In this document: piece after piece, positions 46,046 to 56,967 of the stretch | How the letters are laid out: every line of letters starts with the position of its first letter | Numbering within the stretch: position 1 is the first letter of the stretch | Assembly: GCF_042453785.1 (NCBI RefSeq) | Contig: NC_091663.1 | Span: 35,857,001-35,921,000 of the forward strand | Direction: 5' to 3' | Source of the DNA: Malus domestica | Lineage: Eukaryota; Streptophyta; Magnoliopsida; Rosales; Rosaceae | Length of the DNA: 64,000 nt | The notes under the pieces: generated by a model | Seen by the model: only the letters and a program-made list of their open reading frames with translations | Databases searched by the model: none | What the model was told of the DNA's origin: nothing | Position numbers and translations under genes: made by a program

Positions 46046-46769
46046 TGGGAAGTAAAGAGAAGGGAAAAAAAATATGAGGGAAGAGAATTCTTGTCTGAAA
46101 TATACATGAAAGGTCTTACGAGGACCCTCTGGATGTTTGGTAAATGTCCTTTTTGTGCACACCAAGTGTTTGACAAAATGTCTCTCGCAAGCTGCGTCAA
46201 CACTCGACAAATTCTCTCAATAGCACTCGTCAGATTGCTTCGGCATATGTCAATATCTTCTTAAATGTGTGCAACTTGGTTCGACTGATGACAACAAGCC
46301 CACCAATTGCTCGCCTAAATGCCTCCATGAATAAACTATCTTTTTGTGCACTTCGCACTATATTTTCTACATCCGTCACTGTCTCCGTCGTGATAGGGTA
46401 CCATTCATATTCTTTGCATTTACCTCCTAAATTGACACAAAGACAAATCCATCATGTACAATGAATGAGGGTTTTGGATGATTAGTTGTGATTAATTAGG
46501 ATAAGTAAACAACCTATAACATAAGAATGTACATTGTATGTGAATGTGAATGTAAACTAAGGGGTGACTAGATTCTGTCTTAAGTAAAACAAGGACCACG
46601 CGTCATGTTTGTGTCTGAATGCGTTTTCCCCAAACTTTTTATCCGTTGAGAATATAAGGCCAAGGGCGGACCACGCTTTATTTGTTGCGTTTTACCAAAC
46701 TGTTAACAATGCATTAATTTTCTATACATGAATACGTTTACACTAAGAAGCGAGAAAATAAAATACTAC

Positions 46770-46960
46770 ATGGTGACTTAGTAGTTGCGAAAAAATTTCA
46801 AGCTCGTATTTTGCACGACACATTTTGGGTTTGATTCTTAACGTTGGTGAATCCCACAATAGTGGTTAGGAGGAGGCTCAAGTGTCTATGTGAGTTTTCT
46901 TGACCCTCATAAAGGTAGACTTTTAGGTCGAAGCCACCAATTATTCTTCTTTTTAAAGAA
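46770..46960 (+). mobile_element. SINE-like element in unit II-right
   Basis: GGTGACTTAGTAGTTGCG and GGGTTTGATTCTTAACG. Copy of the element at 42185. Confidence 0.5.
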
Positions 46961-48219
46961 ATAAATCAAGCAATTCACAAAATTCGAACTGAAGACTTCA
47001 AAATTGCAAGCGAAAAGAAATACTACTAAACTATAATATAAAATGGCAACAACGTATTAATCTTATTAGGGTTATTATTGGATGTATAGTAAAGTCCCCA
47101 ATGGACCAAAAGCTTAATTAATAGCACTTTATAATCTAGGTCTGGTTAAAACATTATTGTGAGACTTGTGCTAGCATCAGTTACGCATAGACGTCACGTG
47201 ATCAATTGTTATTGAACCACATGTTCATGCTTGACTAACACTAGCATCTTTTTTGTTCCACACGAACATGAGAATCTATGTAAATTATTTACGTGTTTAA
47301 TTTACAGTTACACTTAAAAGCTTTAGTTGATACATGGTAAAGCAACAATTTGATGGACTAGAAAACTAAGTCTGTTGTAAAAATTGTGGAATGTATGCCC
47401 ATATGTTTTAGCTAATAGTGAGGAAGACTTGAGAATAGTTGTGTTGTTGATATGTGAGGCTTTTCAAAAGACAATTATTTCATTTTTGTAAACCTTCACT
47501 GATGTGGCTCTATATAAAGAGCATTCCATATGTGATCATAATACACAACAATTAAAAGAAGTGAAAACAATAATATCAGTATTCCTCCCTTCCTCTTTTT
47601 ATCTGCAATCCTTTTGTATTATAGTTACGAAATTAAATAGTGTGATATTTTACACCCGCTTCGCACATATCCTTAACAAAAATTATCTCTCTAACTTTTA
47701 CCTATTTATAACAAAGTGGCTAACAACTATCAGTCACGAGAATCGTCCATAACGATCAAGGTTGAACAATCATCAATTCTTCTGGCCATGTGCATTTACG
47801 AATATAATTGTACTTGTCAACAGCTTATTTAAAAATCATCCTATTTGTGGCTTCTTGGTTAATATTTGTAGCTGTATGCATATATAATTATACATTAATC
47901 TCGGACATTGCTATAGAGTGTTATTGTTCACATGTGACATGTCACACTCGTTGAATACAATTTTTTTGTTTCGATAAGTGGTTGTCGAATATAATATAGG
48001 CCTCGGGGGTTAAGGTTGACATAGTGTCTACTATGTCCCAAAACAGTTATTTATATGACTAGACCAGAGCATGTGTTAGTTAACCTAAATTGGGATAATT
48101 TATTAGCCATTTACAAGTGAACATATCATAATGTCTATATGTCTCATATGAAAGTAACGAAGTATCCAAGTGAAGAAGAATATTAATTACAAGAAATTAA
48201 TGGAAATTCTCCCCTTTTG

Positions 48220-48545
48220 ATTTCACTTAAGCGGTTGCCGCAATCCAAGAGGAAGAGAAAGCTAAAGGACCCACCAACGCCTGTGAAAACTTGGGTTTGG
48301 GAAGCTCAATCACCCCTTGCTCTGATAAAGATGAGTGTTTATGTGTTTTCACGCCCCTTCAATAAATGGACAACTTCCTTGGAGAACTGGCCGTTCAACA
48401 AGGAGATTCTGGAATTACGAAACAAGAAACTCACGCCCAGTAGAGCTATATGCGTTTAGAGCTGTGGCTTGCAGTCAGACTCTATTATGGATTCCTGACC
48501 ACATTCTCCATAGAGCCCTCTTATCTCTTCCTTGTGGATAATTGT
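48220..48545 (+). pseudogene. Decayed gene-like segment in unit II-right, unidentified
   Basis: Counterpart of 45545-45870: AIQEEEKAKGPTNACENLG onward, ending IEPSYLFLVDNCNV. The same two stops are present, so the segment was already dead before duplication. Confidence 0.3.
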
Positions 48546-48644
48546 AATGTATAAATTCATTGTATTTGTTAAAAAATAAAATAAAAACTTTAGGTAACAA
48601 AATTTTTCCCACATAGATTGATCCTTTTGCTACACAACGATAAA

Positions 48645-48800
48645 TTATATTAAAGGGTGGGTAATGGAAGAAGTCACACAATGGACTCATCATAATAATG
48701 TGTCTTGAACTCGCCCTCTATGGGAGTTAATTTTAAAATCTTTAACTTACAAGTAAAAATAAATATCACTAGACCATAACACCAGTGACAATATTAAGAA
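48645..48800 (-). mobile_element. SINE-like element at the right border of duplication II
   Basis: Continues past the border with GGGAGTTAATTTTAAAATC and TTAACTTACAAGTAAAAATA, completing the element that is cut at 46045. Confidence 0.55.
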
Positions 48801-50829
48801 CATTATATTTTTTAAGAAAAGATTTTGACTTTCTTTTTTTTGAGGGTTTTAAGTTGCTTTAAATTCTCATTTATTGTAATGCATTAGATAAAACAATTAG
48901 TAACATGGACAGCTCTTGGAAACTCACAAACTCTACCTCTGAGATAATATAAACATATGTTTATGGATTAATCTTTGTTTAGCTTGTATAAACTATAGAT
49001 TATGGATTGGATTGAGTCAGAGTACACATTGCTAAAGGATAACTTAACTAAAATTAGCATTGAATAATTTCCAATTGGATTAAAATAATTAAAAATTATG
49101 ATCAAATGTGATGATGGCATGGATGGTGAATTGATGAATGAAAAAATAAAATCAAGCAAGGAATCCGACTATGGCGACGATGATGTGGTTCCCTACTTTG
49201 AGTACAAGGCATGTGTGTAGTGTATACATATAATATATGAGAGACAATTTCAGCTTAATTTCAGCTTAAGTTTTTTTTTTTTACTAGAAGCGATAGTAGA
49301 ATTTCATTACTGAATCACAATTACAAAGAGTCCACAACAATTACAAGAGTTGCCACATGGGTATAATCTCTGGTGACCAAATAAATTGATTTGGAGGTAA
49401 TTCGCACGAACTAGAGTTAATAATAACCTCCTAATTGGCAACCACAACTGCACACGCATTAGCACAAGTATTGACGTACAAATCTGCCACAAAGACGGCA
49501 GACGGACCAAATTTATATTGCAGCCCATGTAATGTCACTGCCAAAACAAGCGAGACCACATCAAAACCATCATTTGGCAAAGTGAGGCCACAATGAAAAC
49601 CCAAGTCTAACAATCGGGGTCACATCAAGACACCACTCACAAACTGGCCACATCACTCGTAAGGTGAGATATTATCCATTAGAAGTTGTACAAACAAACC
49701 GACACTAAAACTACACATATATGAGAAAATGAAATCCTCTGGTAGGCTTGATTCCATCCATTGACCCCTCACCACTTGCAACTAGTGCAAGTCCACTGCA
49801 ACACGCGAGTCAAGGCCGCTAGAGGAAGGCGGAGCCACCACTAAACAGTTGAGAAGAGCAACAAAACATGGAAAAGCAAGCCATAGGGGGAGGATTTGAC
49901 TCACTAACAACAAAAAACACCAACCCAAACCCGTAGATCTAGTTCGAAAACAGGGGAAAAGCCCTATACGAGAATAAATCTCAAGAAATGGGTCGAAGGC
50001 ATGCATCTATAAATTTAACAGGTTGAGTTCGGGTGACTCATTAAAAAATCAATTTGTGGTCAATCCAACCAAAACCCAACTAAACCCGACCATTTGCCAG
50101 CTCTACGAAAATATCATCATTGTTTTTGCCTCCTTTCACATTTTTCATTTTTCATTTTTCATTTTTCACATTTTTCCTTGTTTCTTCTTTGGGCTAAATG
50201 TGAAAATGAAAAATGCAGTGGAGGTCTTTGGTAATATGGAAAAGAGCAAATTAGCAAAATATAAGTTGGTGGTTTTGTTGGTAAGTCCGTTTAGTTGTGT
50301 CCCTTATCAAATCACAAGGCTTTTCAATGTCGGGTTTTATATTCGATTTGAAAGCTTAAGGCCCTTTTGTTTTTGGAAAAAGAGATTGCAAATATAATTA
50401 TTGAAGAAAGACTTTTCTAGAGCGGTTTCAGATCACCAAACGCTTTCAGATAATCAAGAGCGCTTGTGATGAAAAATTCAATGTGTTTATAGGTTAAAAA
50501 AACATTTGAAGGTAGAATCACCTCCATATACTTATTTTAGGAATTACTTGCATTTTTAATACAAACACTTAATACAATGTCATGTGAAGAGTCTTACACT
50601 TAATCTTGAATTAATGTTTCATGACACCGCCAACTCTTTCCGCGTGATTTTGTATTAGTGATTTAAAAAGTCATGGTGGTTATTAATCTGTTCTACCTAA
50701 ATTATTCTCTTGTTTAAGATGGGCCTGGTCCTCAGTAAGTGGGTTTTGGGTGCAATTTTTGCGTAGGTTACAGTAGCTGATTACAGGAAGTCCAAAGGCC
50801 AACACAAGAGCCCCAACCTCTCATGTCAC
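48801..50829. other. Intergenic stretch with unclassified repeat-like sequence
   Basis: Less AT-rich between 49290 and 50030, starting after a T run with TACTAGAAGCGATAGTAGAA. This may be a retrotransposon end, but I could not find a partner end. Short repeated TTTCATTTTTC words occur at 50138-50175. No gene recognised. Confidence 0.4.
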
Positions 50830-51087
50830 TTGTTTTCTGATTGCTTCTCCTTCCATCTACTCCTGCCTACCACCACCAATACTTCGTCACAAACCGAGAA
50901 CAAGACGTGCTTGGCGCTTGCGGTGGATGAGACCGCGGTGGTTCACTTCCAGCTGTGGGGGAGCGAGTGCGATGCCTTCGAGCCCGGCGACATCGTCCAC
51001 TTGAGCAACGGCATCTTCTCTTACGTCAGGAGCAAACTTTTGCTGAGGGCAGGCAAGAGAGGCAAAATTCAGAAAGTTGGGGCTTAG
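50830..51087 (+). pseudogene. Fragment of a SOSS complex subunit B-like OB-fold gene
   Basis: The segment NKTCLALAVDETAVVHFQLW, GSECDAFEPGDIVHLSNGIF and LLLRAGKRGKIQKVGA closely resembles the single-stranded-DNA-binding OB fold of plant SOSS-B proteins, which act in DNA damage signalling. Only about 75 residues are present. The frame stops right after KVGA, where the family continues with further conserved residues, and the upstream 10-15 residues (LLPTTTNTSSQ) do not fit. No other exon was found nearby within 1 kb. It is probably a captured or duplicated exon rather than a working gene, although the open frame is intact. Confidence 0.7.
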
Positions 51088-52146
51088 TGCCTTTTTTCAC
51101 TATCAAACGCTTTGTTTTGTAGAGCAAGGCAACTCCACTGCTCCAACCTTTTCATTTTATATGTTTGGTTTTATTTAGTTTTATTCTACTTCCATCTAAA
51201 CTACGGAGCGGAGATCCGAACATAAAGTATTTGGTAACATGATAAAGAGCAAAACCTTAAAGTTGGCGGTTGTTGGCAAGTTAGTTTGGGTCTATCCTTA
51301 CCAAACGTCGAGACTTTAGAGCTCATCTGATAACTATTTCGGTTTTAGTTTTTATTTTTGTATTTGAGACGCCTAGAAAGTGTATAGCAGAAAAGAAGGG
51401 AGAAGAAGGGTGGCAAGAGGGACACGAAAGAAACAAAGAATAATGCATGAAACCAAAAGTTTCAAAGTAAAAACAACTCAAAATTGTTTTTGAGTTTTGG
51501 TTATCAGTTTTCATCTTTCCTTGTACAATTTTCTACATTTCTCCTACCGTCCTTTATTTCTAGCACAAAATGTAAACAAAAAATAAAAATGAAATCGTTA
51601 TCCAACGAGGGCTAATAATAGGCTTTATAAATCAATTTGCAAGCTTAAAAAGGCCATTTGTTTTGGGACACGAGTTTGCAAATTACAGCAAGTAGCCTGA
51701 TCAAGATGGGAGAGAGGCAATGTGAATATTAGAGAGGTGGTACGATAGTTTTGTGATATTTTTAATACTTTTTATTTTCGATAAAAAAATAATTTTTACA
51801 CATTTTTATTATCTTTTTGCACACACTTGCTCATTTACGTTCGTTGATTTCTTTAGGCCCGTTCCTAGCTTTTGCCTCGCTCTCAGGTTGGCCCTTCTAC
51901 TTGACTAAGTAGTATTCCACTCATGCAGTGGGTGTACGGGCTAGCCCATGGTGCGGTCAGCTATGATATACTCAACTTCTTATTTAAAAAGGTTATCTAA
52001 AACATCTGGTGGTGCCCTCGTGGGTCCTCCTTAGGGCGGCTTGGTCTAATCGAAGTCAACTGACTCACATGGAATACGGGGTGAGTTTTCATCGAGCCGA
52101 TCGCATTTGTTTAATTCAAAAGCTAAAAATGTATAAAAGAAAAAAA
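51088..52146. other. Intergenic stretch, one unplaced low-AT segment
   Basis: Mostly AT-rich. 51850-52110 has less AT and a gene-like look (e.g. GGTTGGCCCTTCTACTTGAC), but no frame stays open and no family was recognised. Confidence 0.4.
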
Positions 52147-52302
52147 AATGAAAACTAATGAAAAGGGCTTGAAAACTTTGAGTTTTAATGATAAGGACAA
52201 AATAAAGGGTAAAGTGAATAGTACCAGGATTGACTTTTTAGCGTAAAAATGTGGTTTTTCTTTAAAGTGAACAGTACCGGGAGCTTTTCGTTAAAGTTCC
52301 CG
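52147..52302 (+). mobile_element. MITE, family A copy 8
   Basis: GAAAACTAATGAAAAGGGCT to GCTTTTCGTTAAAGTTCCC. The best preserved copy, with TAGTACCAGGATTGACTTTT inside. Confidence 0.82.
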
Positions 52303-52567
52303 AAAAAAAATGCAGAAATCACTTTGCTTTTGAGAAATATTGAAACATTTTATAACGAAAAAATAATCAAGAACATGCCAAACATGCTTTTCAATGTTTT
52401 CACATTAAGCCGAAAGTCACTACCTCATCAGAAAGAACAAATACGAAATGCAACAATACAAAACCAGCTGCAAGATGACCACTCATTTTTGTATTTTATA
52501 TGCTAAATATATTATAACGATAGGCTTTGTTTAATAAACAAAAGAAAAATATTTTTTCTTTTTTTAA

Positions 52568-52868
52568 TCTTAAATGGTCTTTGAAATTAGTTTAACTCTT
52601 CACTTTGATCATTGAGATTTAAAATCAATAGAAGGGTCTATGAGATTATCCAACGTCAATTATTTTAGTCATTTTGTGAAAAATCTCTGTTAAATTGAAG
52701 AAACAACCAGTTTAAGGGATGGGTTGATTTGACAAAAATACCCTTGTTTAACGGGGATTTCTCACAGAAGAATAAAAATGATTGATAGTGGATAATTTCA
52801 GGGACTACTTCTATCGATTTTAAGTTTCAAGGAATGAAATGAAGAGTGATGACAATCTTATAAATCAT
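52568..52868. mobile_element. Inverted-repeat nonautonomous element, family C
   Basis: GAGATTTAAAATCAATAGAA on the left pairs with TTCTATCGATTTTAAGTTTC on the right, and GTGAAAAATCTCTGTTAAA with TTTAACGGGGATTTCTCAC near the centre. A related element is at 59080. Confidence 0.65.
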
Positions 52869-53803
52869 TTTAGAAAATAATCTTCTTAATTAGACAGAAC
52901 ACCCAATGAATGGTCCATTTATATGTATATTCTTTATCTTTTATTTAGGTGGCTCTTAAGAAATGACAGCATCTTATTAGATTTAATACATAAATTAATC
53001 CATAATTAAACCATATTTCTCATTAGTCAAAGGGCAATAATTGTCACATATATTTATAGATATGAACTTTAAATATGTGGTCACTTTACAATTTTTGAAA
53101 GATATAGGTGACATTAATATAGCCTTTTAACTTAGAACATCCAACAGCCTAACTCTAAATGAGCTCATTTGGCTTATTTTAATAAAAAAAAAGTAGCAAA
53201 AGCTAAAGCCTAATAGACTAACACAAGATACCAACGTTTCAATTAGAATATAATAAAATTTACGTTTGAAAAAAAAAAAAAAATACCAACAGACTAGCTA
53301 CGTAAACAAAAAATTTAGATTGATGAATAGTGCCTTGCGAACTTTAGCTAGGAAGATAGAGAAAGTTAAATTTTTGCTAAATATTAAAAATTATAAAATT
53401 TACACTGTTTATTGTTTGCGTCTGCTACGATAGACTCGGTGGTGGTGGTCAGGTGCTACGGCAGATCGATGGTGGTGGAATTGATGTTATGTACAATGGG
53501 CAATGGGCAATGTCACTTTAGTGGCAGGGCTGCTACGACTGGCGGATGTTGAAGAATCTATGCGAGTGGTGGGTCGGCATCTATGGAGGTTGTCGGGCAT
53601 CTAGTGGTCGTTGTTGTGTGGTTGGAGAGAGAGATGAGAAGTAGACGAAGAAAAGAGACAAGGTAAGGTGAAAGTGTTGGGTGCAGTGCCGGATCCAACA
53701 GAAGAAAATAAGCTTGGATTGTTAAGTTTAGGAAAAAATAATATAAAAATATTATAACTTAAGTTAAAATAGTTAATATTGTTGGAAGCGGTGGATCAAC
53801 CCT
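52869..53803. other. Intergenic stretch, nothing recognised
   Basis: AT-rich to 53400, then a GGTGGTGG-rich piece at 53430-53620 without an open frame. No gene recognised. Confidence 0.4.
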
Positions 53804-53811
53804 TTTAATAT

Positions 53812-53978
53812 AGGAAAGGGATCCGGATCCATTCCACTTAATTCATTAAGTTCGGAAATTCGGACCATTAAAATTTGATCCAACTTTTAAAGTGGATCCT
53901 TATTTGTAGCCGTTAGATCAAATTTCAACGGACGACTTGTTGAATTATGAGGAAGGGATCCAGAGAGGATCCCTTTCC
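53812..53978. mobile_element. hAT-type MITE with 8 bp target duplication
   Basis: 167 bp. GGAAAGGGATCC at the left is inverted as GGATCCCTTTCC at the right. Both flanks read TTTAATAT (53804-53811 and 53979-53986), an exact 8 bp duplication. Confidence 0.85.
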
Positions 53979-53986
53979 TTTAATAT

Positions 53987-54441
53987 GTTGGATCTTTTGA
54001 TTCTTGATATTGGTGGATCATTAAGCACTTGCAAATCAGATATAGTTTGTATGAAGCACCAAAATTAATATGGAATTAAAACTAATCTGGGGGATAAGTC
54101 AGATCCCATTTCACAATGATCCAACAGCTTCCAAAGGCGAGCCTATCGTTATCAGCTGCCTCTCTACTTGTTGAATTCTTAAGCAAATATGACCTCACTT
54201 TGTGGAGATTGCGTGTGAAAACGTGGAGGCTACAAGGAAACCTACCACTTGGGTCATCTAGTTCAAGTTTCAATTCTTTAATAGTATCTTAAATCGAACA
54301 ACTTAATAATTTATATATCTTGAATTTCCTTTCTCGTACAATAATTCGTGATTAATTTCAAATATTAATACACTGACGTTTTGATTGTATGTAAGTTTTT
54401 TTTCAAGCTAACTAAAGATGATCATGTGCTAAACTTCATAT
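53987..54441. other. Intergenic stretch, nothing recognised
   Basis: AT-rich sequence between the hAT MITE and the solo LTR. Confidence 0.4.
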
Positions 54442-55245
54442 GTTATTGTTGACCCTAAAAACTACCAAGTCTACGTGGCACGCATACCGAGTAATCTATG
54501 AGCTAACTACGTTCTTCGGCTGAATGTGGGGCGTGCCAACTCGACGGCCGAGCTTGGCCGATGAGTAAATGTGTTGACGTTGCGTTGGGTGCGCGGCTGA
54601 CTTCGTCTTGCGATTACAACCGAGGAAGGAACACGTCTCGGCCTCTTGGGTTCTCGAACCTGAAGACAAGGCGGCTATTATTCTTACGAAGTTCACAAAT
54701 TGTCGTCGTCGGATTCGGTCACAGTGATGGTATTCGTCAGAGTAAACTCACGCCGAATCGACACCAAAGTGTAAGGGCACAAATACTCAAAGCGGATATA
54801 AGTCTTAACGGTAAAAGTGGTTCGGTCGTCGAAATGCCAAACTCTAAATCCCACTTTAGAGTATCCAATCATAAAATAACTCGGCGTGCAATGTGCCGAG
54901 CCCAATAAATTGTAACACCTCACTTCGCCGAGAAGGCTGATGAGATGACCTCGACCAATAAGGATTCAGAAACCCTTCTCAATCGAGACTTGGATAGATA
55001 ACTAGTCGCCCTCGACGCAGTGCTGTTTATGCCAACTGAAGATGTTGCGAGATCGGCTGATTCTACGGCGACAGTGTTGTTTATGCCAACTGAAGATATC
55101 ACTGGTTGCCTTCACAGTACTGTTTATCCAAACTGAAGGTATGTCGGCGAAAATAGATGAGAAAAAAATCTCAAGGTTGTTGAGAGAATTTGCGCATGGC
55201 AGTTGTGTGTTGAGTTGGAGGGGCTTTTCAACATTGCACCGAGCC

Positions 55246-55259
55246 TTGTATTTATAGTA
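55246..55259 (-). promoter_or_regulatory. TATA box of the solo LTR
   Basis: CTATAAATACAAGG on the minus strand, in the position of a U3/R border. Confidence 0.5.
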
Positions 55260-55439
55260 TGCATATTTTCTGCTCGGCAAGGTTTGACAATATTTGTAAA
55301 GTCCAACTGCAACTCAAACTTGTGAAAAGAAATTTGATCCATATCAAAGGGCTATCCTTCAGACTGACGTGCCTTCTCAAACAAATCAAAAGCCTATCAA
55401 GACTTATCACATCATCTGACCAAATAGTGATAACCACTA

Positions 55440-55448
55440 TTATATATA

Positions 55449-55499
<51 letters not shown>
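55440..55499. repeat. (TA)n(ATA)n compound microsatellite in the solo LTR
   Basis: TATATATA for about 25 bp followed by about eleven AAT units. Confidence 0.9.
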
Positions 55500-55835
55500 T
55501 AGTAGATATTTGAGAGACTTTCGCACGCACGGCATCTCATCATACTGATCATCCCATTACATCCTTGTATAATTGCTCCACGCGGTTCTGTATGCAAGAT
55601 AGAATCACATAACCTTAATTAATTCGAACTCTGTTGTTGTTGCCTTCATTGGAGGTAATGAGAATCCCACTTATCCTGTCGTATAAAGAAAATGAATCAT
55701 ATTGAAAGATAATTATTACGATAATGATCATAATAACAAAACTATCTTCATTTTTCATCCAACGGTTAGGAGTTAGTTATCTCAACGGCCTCGATTGCTT
55801 TGGCCGATGGTGTAAAATCGGGTCCAAACAGTTAT

Positions 55836-56164
55836 ATTTAGTTGATTTGAAATACCGTTATAGTACTCGTTGAAAATGAATCTCACATTGATGAGAGTAA
55901 CCCAACTTACTTATATTGCCAATTAGTTTTATGGTATCAAAGTAGGTTGCCCCACATGTGAAGCCCAACGACCACACGCGATCCACGTCACTCCACGTGT
56001 TTTGACTTGAAAATTCGACACACATGAAAGTGCATGGTACCTCAATTTTCTTCAATCCTATCATGGTAAAAAAATATAAATTTCTCTTTAGTATTTCTCA
56101 TTCTTGAAGAAAGGTAGTTTGATCTTCAAGTTTTCATATTCACACGACCTTCAAGGAAGTTTAA
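55836..56164. other. Intergenic stretch, nothing recognised
   Basis: AT-rich, with a first weak copy of the following repeat near 56095 (TCTTGAAGAAAGGTAGTTTG). Confidence 0.4.
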
Positions 56165-56545
56165 GTTTCTACTCTTGAAAACAACTAAGGATGTCACCCC
56201 GACAATATTGTCCGTAATGTCTCCCTCTCTTCTTAAAGAATGGTAGTCTTAAATCTTCAAAGTTCCATATTCAAACAAGCCAACAACGACCCTTTCATTG
56301 TCAAGGTTCTAGCTCAAGATGGTAAATCAACCAATTGGATTTGTTAATAGATATTCGTTAAAACCTGTTTAATTTCATATCACTATATTAAAAACTACTA
56401 AGGATGTCACTTCGACAATACTTGTCGGCAATGTCCCTTCCTCTTCTTAAACAATGGTAGTTCAATCTTCAAAGTCCCATATTCAAACAAGTCAACAACA
56501 ACCCTTTCGTTATGAAGTTCCCAGCTAGAGGCGGCAAATCAAATC
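56165..56545. repeat. Direct repeat of about 215 bp, two copies
   Basis: AACTAAGGATGTCACCCCGA (56181) and TACTAAGGATGTCACTTCGA (56396) each start a unit that continues with CTCTTCTTAAA, AATGGTAGT, ATCTTCAAAGT and TATTCAAACAAG. Confidence 0.75.
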
Positions 56546-56967
56546 AACCAAAGGAGTTAATTTGCCACCTCTATTCCTAACCTATCAATTAACCAAACAT
56601 TAAACTAGTTGGCTTCAAACAAAAAATGTAAGTGGTTTAATATCTTAGTAGATATAGTGTTGAGTTTTCATGCATGCGTAACGGATCAAAAACTCCTCAC
56701 TTTCTAAAATATGGTAATAGTTTCGAACTCTTACATTAATAATATAACTTAAAAAAAAATAAAAAAACTTGTGCAATAAAAAATAAGTCACACACACACA
56801 AATTAAAAATAATAATACAACTTTTGCATGAAAAGGACATGAGGGAGGAAGAAAAGGATAAAATTAAACAACCAAACCGATCACCATTTTCATCAATACC
56901 AAAACCCCAACACCGAATTTTCCCGAGAAATAAACTTTCCCGGAAAATTTCCAGTTTCAGTTCCGCC
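56546..56967 (+). promoter_or_regulatory. Upstream region of the VAPYRIN-type gene
   Basis: AT-rich with (CA)n at 56791-56800. No clear TATA box was chosen. An in-frame ATG at 56824 would add 48 residues with no family match. Confidence 0.45.

Larger units (their letters stand above)
46046..48721. repeat. Tandem duplication II, right unit (about 2.68 kb)
   Basis: Near copy of the left unit without the transposon, ending at GAACTCGCCCTCTAT. Small indels are scattered through it, one of about 45 bp near 46640. Confidence 0.9.
54447..55830 (-). mobile_element. Solo LTR (1384 bp, minus orientation)
   Basis: On the minus strand it starts TGTTTGGACCCGATTTTACA and ends GGGTCAACA. GTTAT flanks it on both sides (54442-54446 and 55831-55835). 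No internal retrotransposon sequence or second LTR is next to it. A minus-strand TATA box (CTATAAATACAAGG) is at about 55246-55259. It is the product expected from recombination between the two LTRs of one element. It is unrelated to the LTRs at 9072 and 17044 except for the short terminal TGTTTGG. Confidence 0.85.

Noticed and set aside
54561-54908. 115-codon frame on the plus strand at 54.6 kb
   Set aside because: Falls inside the solo LTR, with frames open on both strands because the LTR is less AT-rich.
55252-55530. Leu/Tyr/Ile-rich frames at 55.3-55.6 kb
   Set aside because: Translations of the (TA)n(ATA)n microsatellite.
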